64,000 nt of DNA from CAVXDY01 sp963721335 (lineage in GTDB: Bacteria > Actinomycetota > Thermoleophilia > Miltoncostaeales > Miltoncostaeaceae), in contig CAVRIV010000002.1 of assembly GCA_963721335.1 (NCBI GenBank), positions 372,001-436,000 on the forward strand, read 5' to 3'. How positions within the stretch are numbered: position 1 is the stretch's first letter; each line of letters starts with the position of its first letter. Below are positions 47,355 through 55,504 of this stretch, piece after piece. A program made the translations under genes and the position numbers. The notes under the pieces are model-generated. The model did not search any database, was not told where the DNA came from, and saw only the letters and a list, made by a program, of their open reading frames with translations.

Positions 47355-48263
47355 ATGAGCGCCCATGAGGAGGCCTCGCCCGCGGCCCCCGCCGAGGGGC
47401 CGATCGACCCGCAGACCACGATGGGAGCGGTGTCGCTGACGGTGGCCGACCTCGAGGCGGCCGACGCCTTCTATCGGCGGGCGCTGGGCCTGCACGGGCT
47501 CGAGCGCTCCGGCGGCCGCGTCGTGCTGGGGGCGGCTCCGGGGGTGCCCCTCGTGGAGCTGGTGGGCGCGCCGGACGCGCCGCCGCGCCCCCGGAGGAGC
47601 ACCGGCCTCTTCCACCTGGCGATTCTCGTGCCCGACCGGGCGGAGCTGGCGCGGTCGCTGCGGCGGGTGCTCGCGGCCGGCGCAGGCTTCACGGGCGCCT
47701 CCGACCACCTGGTGAGCGAGGCCCTCTACCTTCACGATCCCGAGGGCAACGGCATCGAGATCTACCGCGACCGCCCGCGCGAGGAGTGGCGCCGCGAGGG
47801 CGGCGAGATCGCGATGGACACCCTGCCGCTCGACGTGGAGGGCGTTCTGGGCGCGCTGCCCGAGGGTGGTGACGACGAGGGCGTACCCCCGGGCACGACG
47901 ATGGGCCACGTGCATCTCCAGGTGCGCGACCTGGACGAGGCCGAGGACTTCTACGGCGCGGCGCTGGGCTTCGAGCCCACCGCGCGCAACTACCCCGGGG
48001 CGCTCTTCGTCTCGGCGGGCGGCTACCACCACCACCTCGGCCTCAACACCTGGGGCACCGCCGGGGCGCCGCCGCCCCCGTCCGGCGCGCGGGGGCTGCG
48101 GGCTGTCCGGGTGGTGGTGCCGAGCGACGCCGAGCTGTCGCGCGTGGCCGGCCGCCTCGAGGCGCGCGGTATCGGCTCGAGCAGGTCGGACGAGGGACTA
48201 CGGATCACGGATCCCGCCGGCAACCCGGTGCTCGTCCAGGTCCGCGGGGGCGCCACCACGTAG
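47355..48263 (+). CDS. CatE-like VOC dioxygenase (putative catechol-2,3-dioxygenase)
   Basis: Two-domain VOC protein of 302 residues. The first module is MGAVSLTVADLEAADAFYRRALGL, FHLAILVPDR and ALYLHDPEGNGIEIYRDR; the second is MGHVHLQVRDLDEAEDFYGAALGF, YHHHLGLNTWG and DPAGNPVLVQV. This layout and the GHVHLQV/HHHLGLNTW block match Bacillus subtilis CatE and its relatives, which cleave catechol and are induced by catechol or quinone stress. His in GHVHL and HHHLG and the Glu of GNGIEIYRD are candidate metal ligands. The frame is intact. The operator-like palindrome at 47289 links it to the two dioxygenase modules elsewhere in the window. Confidence 0.88.
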   Translation: MSAHEEASPAAPAEGPIDPQTTMGAVSLTVADLEAADAFYRRALGLHGLERSGGRVVLGAAPGVPLVELVGAPDAPPRPRRSTGLFHLAILVPDRAELARSLRRVLAAGAGFTGASDHLVSEALYLHDPEGNGIEIYRDRPREEWRREGGEIAMDTLPLDVEGVLGALPEGGDDEGVPPGTTMGHVHLQVRDLDEAEDFYGAALGFEPTARNYPGALFVSAGGYHHHLGLNTWGTAGAPPPPSGARGLRAVRVVVPSDAELSRVAGRLEARGIGSSRSDEGLRITDPAGNPVLVQVRGGATT

Positions 48264-48272
48264 CAGGCTGGT

Positions 48273-48284
48273 ACAGGATCCTGT
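48273..48284. promoter_or_regulatory. Palindrome ACAGGATCCTGT, candidate autoregulatory operator
   Basis: Perfect 12-base palindrome 21 bases before the XRE-PBP start. A possible -10 (TAGGAT, 48294-48299) lies 9 bases further on and 5 bases before the GTG, which would give a leaderless or nearly leaderless transcript. A partial repeat (TAGGATCCC) follows. The location fits self-repression by the encoded XRE protein. Confidence 0.5.
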
Positions 48285-48304
48285 CACGAGGATAGGATCC
48301 CGGC

Positions 48305-49348
48305 GTGGCACGGTCCCGACTTCGATCCGCGCGTGAGCGCGCGGGGCTCACTCAGGCCCAGCTCGCCCAGCGCGCCTCCGTCAGCCGCCAGCTGGTGGGG
48401 GCCATCGAGGCCGGCCGTCACTCGCCGGCCGTGGACGCCGCCCTTCGCATCGGCAGAGCGCTGGGCACGCCGGTGGAGGAGCTCTTCGGGGACTCCCCGG
48501 CCGGCACCGTCTCCTCGATCGGCGACCCCCTGGCGCCCGGCACCCCCGTGCGCGTGGGTCGGGTGGGCGAGCGGCTGGTGGCGGCCCCCCTCGGCCGGCT
48601 GGTGTCGGGGGAGACCGGATGGGCGGTCGCCGACGGCGTGATGCGCGACGAGGGGGTCGCGATGCTGCCGGGCGCCGACGACTCCGCGCTGGTGGTGATG
48701 GGCTGCGACCCGGCGCTCGGAACCCTGGAGGCGCTCCTCGACCGGAGCGGATCGCGGCGCATGGTCGCCGTGGAGGGGTCCAGCGGGGCGGCGGTCGGGG
48801 CGCTCGCGGCCGGCCTCGTCCACGCGGCGCTGGTCCACGCGCCCGACGGAGCACTGCCGGCGCCACCGGTCCCCTCGCGGCGCGTGCACATGGCGCGCTG
48901 GCGGGTGGGCGTGGCCGTCGATCGCGCCCGTCGCGGGGCGAGCCTCGAGGCGATCATCGGGGGTGAGGTCCCGCTGGTGCAGCGGGAGCCCCTGGCCTCC
49001 AGCCAGCAGGCCCTGCTCCGGGCGGCTCGCGCGATGGGCGCACCGGCCGTGCCCCCCGGCACCATCGCCGCCGGACACCTCGACGCGGCGCGCCGCGCGG
49101 CCATCGCCGGGTGCGCGGCCGTCACCTTCGAGCCGGCGGCGCGCGCCCACGGCCTGCGCTTCCTGCCGCTCGAGACCCACGCCGTCGAGCTGTGGATCGA
49201 CGAGCGCTGGATCGAGCATCCGAGCGCCCAGGCGCTGGGCGACCTCCTGTCGTCCGCGGCGTTCCGCGACCGCGCCCGCCTGATGGGCGGCTACGACCCC
49301 GACGGCGCAGGAGCCCTGCGCATCACACATCAACAGGGGCGGCGATGA
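48305..49348 (+). CDS. XRE helix-turn-helix regulator fused to a PBP-like ligand domain
   Basis: 347 residues. The N-terminus is an XRE/Cro-C1 helix-turn-helix (about 1-65: RLRSARERAGLTQAQLAQRASVSRQLVGAIEAGRHSPAVDAALRIGRALG). The rest resembles a periplasmic-binding-protein fold without a signal peptide, as in cytoplasmic ligand sensors: VVMGCDPALGTLEALLD, GSSGAAVGALAAGLVHAALVHA, GVAVDRARR, CAAVTFEPAARAHGLRFLPLETHAVELWI. It is the first gene of a run with a ferritin-like protein and a molybdate ABC transporter, with ATGA overlap to the next gene, so molybdate or tungstate is the inferred ligand. The GTG start sits just after a -10-like motif. Confidence 0.87.
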   Translation: MARSRLRSARERAGLTQAQLAQRASVSRQLVGAIEAGRHSPAVDAALRIGRALGTPVEELFGDSPAGTVSSIGDPLAPGTPVRVGRVGERLVAAPLGRLVSGETGWAVADGVMRDEGVAMLPGADDSALVVMGCDPALGTLEALLDRSGSRRMVAVEGSSGAAVGALAAGLVHAALVHAPDGALPAPPVPSRRVHMARWRVGVAVDRARRGASLEAIIGGEVPLVQREPLASSQQALLRAARAMGAPAVPPGTIAAGHLDAARRAAIAGCAAVTFEPAARAHGLRFLPLETHAVELWIDERWIEHPSAQALGDLLSSAAFRDRARLMGGYDPDGAGALRITHQQGRR

Positions 49349-49932
49349 CCGAGCTCACCCGATCGGCCCTACTCTCACGCGCCCTGATGGCCGGCGGCGC
49401 CATCGCCACCGGGGGCTTCGTCGCCGCGCACGCCGCGCGCGCGGCCGACTCGGACGAGGACCTCGCCTGGGTGCGGCTCGGGATCAACCTGGAATTCCTC
49501 AAGACCGTCTTCTACAAGCGGGCGCTGCGCTCGGGCTTCTTCGCTCCCGGCGAGGCCCGCTCGCTCACGCGGGGAGAGGCCGCGGACCAGGCCCACCTCG
49601 ACAGGCTCGTGGAGACCCTGACCTCTCAGGGCCGCACCTCGATCGACGGCCACGACCTCGAGGTCGTCTTCCCGGACAAGGGGTTCGACAGCCGCGCCAA
49701 CATCGCGGCGCTCGGCAGCCGGCTCGCGATCCTCGGCATGCGCTCCTACCTCGGCGCATCTGCGGGTGTGGCGTCGCCCACCCTGCGGATCCTGTTCGCT
49801 CAGGTGGCCGCGAACGAGGGAGAGCAGCTCTCCTTCTTCCAGGGGGTCCGCGGCCCCGCGATCGGCCCCGCCTTCCCCTACGGCTACGACATCGCCCGCG
49901 CCGCGGACGAGCTCGCGGTCTACCTACCGTGA
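49345..49932 (+). CDS. Exported ferritin-like domain protein in the molybdate operon
   Basis: 195 residues. An N-terminal signal-like segment (LLSRALMAGGAIATGGFVAAHAARAADS) suggests export; the mature part is four-helix: AWVRLGINLEFLKTVFYKRAL with Glu, EAADQAHLDRLVETL, NIAALGSRLAILGMRSYLG and RILFAQVAANEGEQLSFF with Glu pairs, as in ferritin-like proteins of the desiccation-related (PCC13-62-type) group. ATGA overlap with the regulator and four-base overlap with modA (ATGA) show coupling on both sides. I infer a periplasmic or surface-bound metal or redox role linked to oxyanion uptake; no function is proven. Confidence 0.7.
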   Translation: MTELTRSALLSRALMAGGAIATGGFVAAHAARAADSDEDLAWVRLGINLEFLKTVFYKRALRSGFFAPGEARSLTRGEAADQAHLDRLVETLTSQGRTSIDGHDLEVVFPDKGFDSRANIAALGSRLAILGMRSYLGASAGVASPTLRILFAQVAANEGEQLSFFQGVRGPAIGPAFPYGYDIARAADELAVYLP

Positions 49933-50855
49933 AGGGAGCAGCACACATGGGACACATGCGCCGCCTGGCCCTCGGACTGGCACTGCTGGTCCTCGGCGCC
50001 CTGCCCGCGAGCGCCGTCGCCGCCGACCCCCCCACGGTCTTCGCCGCCGCCTCGCTCACCGAGGTCTTCCCGAAGATCGACTCCAAGGCCCGCTACAGCT
50101 TCGCGGGCTCCAACCAGCTCGCCCTCCAGATCCGTCAGGGCGCTCCCGCCGACGTGTTCGCCTCGGCGGCCCCCAACTTCACCCAGGACCTCTTCAAGGA
50201 GGGGCTGGTCGAGAAGCCGCGGTTCCTGGCCTTCAACCGGCTCGCGTTCATCGTGCCGAAGGGCAACCCGGCGGGCATCACGTCGGTGTACGACCTGCGC
50301 CGCCGCGGGATCAAGCTCGTGATCGCAGCTCAGGCCGTGCCCGTGGGCTCCTACACGCGGACCGTGCTCCGCAACCTCGGCCTCACGAGCGCGCTCCAGA
50401 ACGTCGTCAGCCAGGAGTCCGACGTGAAGGGCGTGGTCGGCAAGGTCGCGCTGGGCGAGGCGGACGCGGGCTTCGTCTACGTCACCGACGCGCGCGCCGC
50501 CGCATCGCAGCTGAAGTCGATCCCCATCCCGACGTTCGCCCAGCCCAAGGTCCGTTACGAGATCGCCGTCGTCAAGGGCAGCTCCGACAAGGCCGCGGCG
50601 AACGCGTTCGTCAAGAAGGTCACGAGCCCCCGGGGCCGTCTCCTCATGGCCCAGGCCGGCTTCACGTTCCCGAAGCCCGCCGAAGCCCAAGCCCAGGCCG
50701 AAGCCGGCGACCCGGAGGTGATCGCCGGCCGGCTGCGGCCGTTCACGCTCCTCCTCGTGCTGGCGACCGTGGTGTCGCTGGCCTTCCTGCTGCTGCCGGT
50801 CGTCGCGCTCTTCCTGCGGATCCCCCTCGACCGAGCTGGTCTCCCAGCTCGGTGA
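49929..50855 (+). CDS. modA: Molybdate ABC transporter substrate-binding protein ModA, running into ModB without a stop
   Basis: The signal peptide (LALGLALLVLGALPASAVAA) precedes the ModA domain: TVFAAASLTEVF, ARYSFAGSNQLALQIRQGAPADVFASA, FLAFNRLAFIVPKGNPAGI, VGSYTRTVLRNL, KVALGEADAGFVYVTDARA and RGRLLMAQAGFTFPKP near residue 250, where ModA normally ends. The frame then continues through a linker (EAQAQAEAG) into PFTLLLVLATVVSLAFLLLPVVALFLRIPL, the first membrane helix of ModB, before a G insertion near 50833 breaks it. It looks like a ModA-ModB fusion. The alternative is internal initiation: GGAGGTGATC at 50714-50723 resembles a strong ribosome site, but the following in-frame codon is CTG 50733. 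Confidence 0.88.
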   Translation: MKGAAHMGHMRRLALGLALLVLGALPASAVAADPPTVFAAASLTEVFPKIDSKARYSFAGSNQLALQIRQGAPADVFASAAPNFTQDLFKEGLVEKPRFLAFNRLAFIVPKGNPAGITSVYDLRRRGIKLVIAAQAVPVGSYTRTVLRNLGLTSALQNVVSQESDVKGVVGKVALGEADAGFVYVTDARAAASQLKSIPIPTFAQPKVRYEIAVVKGSSDKAAANAFVKKVTSPRGRLLMAQAGFTFPKPAEAQAQAEAGDPEVIAGRLRPFTLLLVLATVVSLAFLLLPVVALFLRIPLDRAGLPAR

Positions 50856-51556
50856 GGACGTCGTCGTGGACGCCCTGAAGGTCACGGCCGTCACGAACGG
50901 GATCGCGTTCGGGGTGACCCTGCGTGGTGGGCACGCCCGCGGCCTACTTCCTCGCCACCCGGCGCTTCCCCGGGCGCAGCCTGGCGATCACCGCGATCGA
51001 GCTGCCGCTCGTGGTGCCGCCGGCGGTCGCCGGGATCGGCCTGCTCGCCGCGTTCGGGCGCCTCGGCCTGCTCGGGGAGACCTTCGAGGCGTTCGGGATC
51101 ACGATCGGGTTCACCAAGACCGCGGTGGTGCTCGCCATCCTCTTCGTGGCGGGGCCCTTCTACCTGCGCCAGGGCGTCGCGGCCTTCGAGAGCCTCGACG
51201 ACAACCTGATGCTCGCCGCGCGCACCCTCGGCGCGGGACCGGGGCGCGCCTTCTGGCGCATCGCGCTCCCGCTGGCCTCGACCGGTCTCGCGGCCGGCGC
51301 CGCCCTGTCGCTGGCCCGGGGCATCGGCGAGTTCGGGGCCACGATCATGTTCGCCGGTAGCCTCCAGGGCGTCACCCAGACCGTGACCCTGGCGATCTAT
51401 CGAGCAGCTCGTGTGGACTTCGACATCGCGCTGGCCATCGGAGCCCTGCTCGTCGTCGTCAGCGCGGTCGTCCTCCTCTCCCTGAAGTTGGTGATCGCGT
51501 GGCGAGGCTCTCGGTCGACGTCGCTGTTCCGCTTCGGCACTTCGAGCTCCGGGTAG
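50733..51556 (+). CDS. modB: Molybdate ABC transporter permease ModB, frameshifted
   Basis: About 274 residues as a domain. It has the first helix in the ModA frame, then after insertions near 50833 and 50925: DALKVTAVTNGIAFGVTL, VVGTPAAYFLATRRFPG, ELPLVVPPAVAGIGLLAAFG, and the EAA loop LMLAARTLGAGPGRAFWRIALPLASTGLAAG that docks to ModC. GEFGATIMFAGSLQGVTQTVTLAIYRAA is typical of ModB. The C-terminus overlaps modC by 58 bases. It has no stop codon separating it from ModA, so it is probably the C-terminal half of one polypeptide; the coordinate given is the earliest independent start I can propose. Confidence 0.85.
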
Positions 51557-52569
51557 CGCTCGAGGTCGAGGAGGGGGAGACCCTCGCCCTGGTCGGCCCC
51601 TCGGGCGCGGGCAAGACGACGGTCCTGCGCGCGATCGCCGGCGCCGTGCGGCCCGGGTCGGGGCGGATCGCGCTCGGCGACCTCGTCCTCCTCGACCGCG
51701 CGCGACGGATCGACCTGCCCCCCGAGGCGCGCCGCGTGGGCTACGTCTTCCAGGAATACGCGCTCTTCCCGCACATGAGCGTGCGCGAGAACGTGGCCTT
51801 CGGCGGCAAGGCGCGGGCCGGCGAGCTGCTCGAGCGCTTCGGGATCGCGCACCTGGCCAAGGCACGGCCCGCCCAGCTCTCGGGCGGCGAGCGCCAGCGG
51901 GTCGGGCTCGCCCGCGCCCTGGCCTCCGATCCCGCGATCCTGCTCTTCGACGAGCCGCTGTCGGCCCTCGACACCCACACCCGGGAGGGCGTCCGCGCCG
52001 AGCTCCAGGGGATCCTGGCCGAGCTGGGGCTGCCCGCGCTGCTCGTGACCCACGACTTCGAGGACGCGGCCGCGCTGGCCGATCGCGTGGGCGTGATCGT
52101 GGAGGGCAGGATCCACCAGCTCGGAACGCCGCAGGACCTCGTCGCCGCCCCCTCCGACGCCTTCGTGGCGAGCTTCGTGGGCAGCAACCTCCTGGTGGGA
52201 ATCGCCCGCCCGGTGGGCGACGGGCTGTCGGAGGTGACCCTCGAGCACGGCGGCACCGTCTACTCCGTGTCCGACCTCGAGGGCCCGGTCGGCGCGGTCG
52301 TCCATCCCTGGGAGGTGGCACTCGCCACGACGTCGCCCGCCGACGACTCCAGCCTCAACCACATCCGTGCTCCGGTCGCGTCGCTGGTGCCGATCGGCGG
52401 GCGGGTGCGGGTGCGGGTGGGCCCGGTGGTGGCCGAGGTCACGACCGGTTCGGCCGAGCGCCTGGGACTCGAGCGGGGCACGGTCGTGGTCGCCTCGTTC
52501 AAGGCCACGGCCACGCGGCTGGTCCCCCTGGCCGGCGGGGATGGGCGCGGGCCGGCGCCCGCGGGTTAG
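51499..52569 (+). CDS. modC: Molybdate ABC transporter ATP-binding protein ModC
   Basis: 356 residues, intact. ABC domain: Walker A VGPSGAGKTTVLRA, Q-loop YVFQEYALFPHMSVRENVAF, signature LSGGERQRVGLARAL, Walker B ILLFDEPLSALDTH and the His switch LLVTHDFEDA. After about residue 230 comes a regulatory region, with a TOBE/Mop-like segment near the end (IRAPVASLVPIGGRVRVRVG, VVASFKATATRLVPL) that in ModC binds molybdate and gates transport. It overlaps the end of modB, so the operon is compact. It closes the XRE-PBP, ferritin-like, modA-modB, modC unit. Confidence 0.93.
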   Translation: MARLSVDVAVPLRHFELRVALEVEEGETLALVGPSGAGKTTVLRAIAGAVRPGSGRIALGDLVLLDRARRIDLPPEARRVGYVFQEYALFPHMSVRENVAFGGKARAGELLERFGIAHLAKARPAQLSGGERQRVGLARALASDPAILLFDEPLSALDTHTREGVRAELQGILAELGLPALLVTHDFEDAAALADRVGVIVEGRIHQLGTPQDLVAAPSDAFVASFVGSNLLVGIARPVGDGLSEVTLEHGGTVYSVSDLEGPVGAVVHPWEVALATTSPADDSSLNHIRAPVASLVPIGGRVRVRVGPVVAEVTTGSAERLGLERGTVVVASFKATATRLVPLAGGDGRGPAPAG

Positions 52570-52579
52570 CCTGCCCGTC

Positions 52580-53698
52580 ATGCGACCGCTCGAGTTCGGC
52601 GCGCCCGGCGGAATCCGCCCCCCGCTCGACCCGGTCCTGGCCGGGGTCCGGGCCTTCGAGGAGGCGGGGTTCGACGCCGTGTGGTGGTCGGACCACTTCC
52701 TCCACTGGTTCCCGCCCGCCGTCTGGACGCCCGACCTGGTGCCGATGGCCCAGGTGGTGCGAAGCCCGCACGCGTTCCTCGACCCGATGGCCGTGATCGC
52801 CGCCTCCGCGGTGCAGACCGAGCGGGTGCGGCTGGGCGTCGCCGTCACCGACGCGGTCCGCCGCCACCCCGCCGTGCTGGCGCAGACCTTCCTCACGCTC
52901 GACCACCTCAGCCACGGGCGCGCCATCCTCGGCCTGGGCGTGGGGGAGGCCGAGAACATCCTCCCGTTCGGCTTCTCCTACGAGCGTCGCGCGTCGCGCC
53001 TGATCGAGGCGATCGAGATGATCCGGCTGCTGTGGTCGACCGTCGAGCCGGTCAACTACGCGGGGGAGTTCTGGACCCTCGACCAGGCGATCCTCGGGGC
53101 GGAGCCCTACGGCGAGCGACCGCCCGAGATCTGGGTCGCGGCTCACCGTCCGCGGATGCTGCGCGCCACCGGGCGCCTGGCCGACGGCTGGCTGCCCCTG
53201 TTCACGGACCCGGCCGAGTACGGGAGCGCCCTCGCCACGGTCCGCGGGCACGCCGCCGACGCCGGCCGTGCCCCGGAGGAGATCACCGCCGGCCTGTTCG
53301 CCTGGATCGTCGTCAACGAGGACCGCGACGCCGCCGAGCGGATGCTCGACAACCTCCTGCTCCGGCTCGTCGCCCTGACCGCCCCGGCCGAGGACTTCGT
53401 CCGCGCGGGCGGTGAGCCGCCGCTGGCCGAGGGATGGGGGCTGCTGCACTACGTCCCCACGCAGGTGGGCCGTGAGGAGGCGCTGCGCCTGGCGGCCGCG
53501 GTGCCCGCCGAGCTGCTGCGCAGCTACTACATGTGGGGCACGCCCGACGACATCGTCGAGCGCCTGCGCGGCTTCCGCGAGGCCGGACTCGAGCACGTGT
53601 ACTTCTGCAACGTCACCGGCCTCGGCGACATGACCAAGGGGCCGAGCTCCACGGCCCTCCTCCGGGACATCATGCACGGGTTGCGCCGCCTGCCCTGA
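52580..53698 (+). CDS. F420-dependent LLM-class oxidoreductase (luciferase-like)
   Basis: 372 residues in the bacterial luciferase-like TIM barrel group. Motifs: EAGFDAVWWSDHFLHW, ERVRLGVAVTDAVRRHPAVLAQTFLTLDHLSHGRAILGLGVGEAENILPFG, RLIEAIEMIRLLWS, GERPPEIWVAAHRPRMLRATGRLADGWLP. The sequence GLGVGEAEN is typical of the Mer-like and F420-linked branch rather than FMN luciferases, and its length suits it. The substrate is unknown. The ATG is 10 bases after modC, so it may be read from the same transcript, but nothing ties it to molybdate. The frame is intact. Confidence 0.88.
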   Translation: MRPLEFGAPGGIRPPLDPVLAGVRAFEEAGFDAVWWSDHFLHWFPPAVWTPDLVPMAQVVRSPHAFLDPMAVIAASAVQTERVRLGVAVTDAVRRHPAVLAQTFLTLDHLSHGRAILGLGVGEAENILPFGFSYERRASRLIEAIEMIRLLWSTVEPVNYAGEFWTLDQAILGAEPYGERPPEIWVAAHRPRMLRATGRLADGWLPLFTDPAEYGSALATVRGHAADAGRAPEEITAGLFAWIVVNEDRDAAERMLDNLLLRLVALTAPAEDFVRAGGEPPLAEGWGLLHYVPTQVGREEALRLAAAVPAELLRSYYMWGTPDDIVERLRGFREAGLEHVYFCNVTGLGDMTKGPSSTALLRDIMHGLRRLP

Positions 53699-53723
53699 GC
53701 GGGCCGCCCGTATCGTCCCGGCC

Positions 53724-54914
53724 GTGACGAGCGGACGGCCATCGCTGCTGAGCGGGGTGCTGCGCGATCGCGACGGCGACCTGCGCGTCACCAGCATGGA
53801 GCTGTTCTTCGACCTCGTCTACGTCTTCGCGGTCACCCAGCTCTCGCACAACCTGGCGGAGCACCTCACGGTGCGGGGCGCGGTCGAGACGCTCGTCCTG
53901 TTCCTCGCGGTGTGGTGGGCGTGGAACTACACCGCCTGGGCCACCAACTGGGTCAACCCCGACGCACTCCCCGTGCGCCTGATGCTGGTCGTGCTGATGG
54001 CCCTGGGGCTGGTGATGGCGGCGTGCATCCCCAGCGCCTTCGAGGACCGGGCGCTCGGGTTCGCGGGCGCCTACGTGGCCCTCCAACTGGTGCGGAGCGC
54101 GTTCATGGTCGCGGCGCTGCACGGGCAGCGGATGGGGCGCAACTACGCACAGCTCCTCGCGTGGTCGGCCATGGCGGGGGTCCTCTGGATCGCCGGCGCC
54201 ACGGTCGAGGGCGACGCGCGCCTCACCCTCTGGGTGCTGGCGCTGGTGGTGGACTTCGGCGGCCCCCTGGTGAGCTTCTGGCTGCCTCGGCTCGGCCGGA
54301 CGCCGATGAGCGAGTGGACCCTCCGCGGGGGCCACCTCGCCGAGCGCATGCAGCTGGTGCTGATCATCGCCCTGGGCGAGTCGATCATCGTCACCGGAAC
54401 GGGCTTCAGCCAGCTCCCGGGCGGAGCGAGCACCACGGCGGCGTTCATCGTCGCCTTCCTCGGCAGCGTCGCGCTGTGGTGGGTCTACTTCGGCCGCCAT
54501 GCCGAGGAGGGCGCCCACCGCGTCGAGGAGGCGCGGGACGACGCGACCCGCCTGGCCCGCACCGCCTACGCCTACGCCCACGCGATCATGGTCCTGGGGG
54601 TGATCGTGACCGCCGTGGGCGACGAGGAGGTGATCCTCCACCCCACCGGGGACATGGAGACCGCCGTCGCGCTCGTCGTCCTGGGCGGCCCGGCGATCTA
54701 CCTGGCCGGGGACGCGCTCTTCCTCCGGATGGTCTCCGGGCGCGTTCCCGGCTCCCGTCTGCTGGCCGTCGCGGCCCTGGCCCTTCTCGGCCTCGTCGCG
54801 CCGGTGGTCAACCCGCTGACCCTGGCGATCGCCGCGACCCTCGTGCTGGCCGGGCTGGTCGCGACGGATGCGCGGGTGCGTCTCAGCGCTGCCGGCTCCG
54901 CCGCGAGCGGGTGA
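53724..54914 (+). CDS. Low temperature requirement protein A (LtrA) family membrane protein
   Basis: 396 residues, intact. The LtrA signature is SMELFFDLVYVFAVTQLSHNL near residues 25-45, followed by ten or so hydrophobic helices, AERMQLVLIIALGESIIVTGTGFS and VALWWVYFGRH. The name comes from a Listeria mutant that failed to grow in the cold; the molecular function is unknown. The GTG start follows the oxidoreductase stop by 25 bases. The C-terminal helices end GLVATDARVRLS. Confidence 0.88.
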   Translation: MTSGRPSLLSGVLRDRDGDLRVTSMELFFDLVYVFAVTQLSHNLAEHLTVRGAVETLVLFLAVWWAWNYTAWATNWVNPDALPVRLMLVVLMALGLVMAACIPSAFEDRALGFAGAYVALQLVRSAFMVAALHGQRMGRNYAQLLAWSAMAGVLWIAGATVEGDARLTLWVLALVVDFGGPLVSFWLPRLGRTPMSEWTLRGGHLAERMQLVLIIALGESIIVTGTGFSQLPGGASTTAAFIVAFLGSVALWWVYFGRHAEEGAHRVEEARDDATRLARTAYAYAHAIMVLGVIVTAVGDEEVILHPTGDMETAVALVVLGGPAIYLAGDALFLRMVSGRVPGSRLLAVAALALLGLVAPVVNPLTLAIAATLVLAGLVATDARVRLSAAGSAASG

Positions 54915-54984
54915 CCCCGCAGACAGGCGAGGCGGCGTCGTGACAGGTTTCCCCCAACCGTGATGTTCAACGAAAGGTCGGGTC

Positions 54985-55494
54985 ATGCCGGAAGCGGCGA
55001 AGATCGTCGGCCCCGCGGACGGGAAGGCGGGCATGCTCGGGTCCATCGGCGTGCGGTTCATGGTGGGCGGCGACGAGTCGGGGGGCGGGTTCTCGCTCGT
55101 GGAGCACCCCATGGCCCCGCGCCATCTCGCGGCGCCGCTGCACCGGCACAGCCGCGAGGACGAGTACAGCTTCGTCCTGGAGGGACGGCTGGGGGCGCTG
55201 CTCGGCGACGAGGTCGTCTTCGGCGAGCCGGGCGACCTCGTGTTCAAGCCCCGCGGGCAGTGGCACACCTTCTGGAACGCGGGCGACACCCCCGCGCGGA
55301 TCCTGGAGATCATCTCCCCGGCCGGCTTCGAGCGCTACTTCGAGGAGGTGATCGACCTGCTCGGCACGGGCGGACCGCCGGATCCCGTCGCGCTCGGGGC
55401 GCTGACGAGCCGCTACGGGCTGGAGGTCGATCCCTCGAGCATCCCCGGACTGCTCCAGGAGCACGGGCTGGTGTTCGGGCCCCCGCCCGCCTGA
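54985..55494 (+). CDS. Cupin domain protein
   Basis: 169 residues, intact. Single cupin barrel with motif 1 PLHRHSREDEYSFVLEGRLGALLG (His-His-Glu metal set) and motif 2 GDLVFKPRGQWHTFWNAGDTPARILEI (His). The C-terminal part (RYFEEVIDLLGTGGPPDPVALGALTSRYGLEVDP) is the extension seen in many stand-alone actinobacterial cupins. The ATG follows AAAGGTCGGG. It may be an oxygenase, isomerase or sensor; the sequence does not decide. It stands 10 bases from the convergent secreted-protein gene. Confidence 0.85.
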   Translation: MPEAAKIVGPADGKAGMLGSIGVRFMVGGDESGGGFSLVEHPMAPRHLAAPLHRHSREDEYSFVLEGRLGALLGDEVVFGEPGDLVFKPRGQWHTFWNAGDTPARILEIISPAGFERYFEEVIDLLGTGGPPDPVALGALTSRYGLEVDPSSIPGLLQEHGLVFGPPPA

Positions 55495-55504
55495 CGGTCC
55501 GGCC

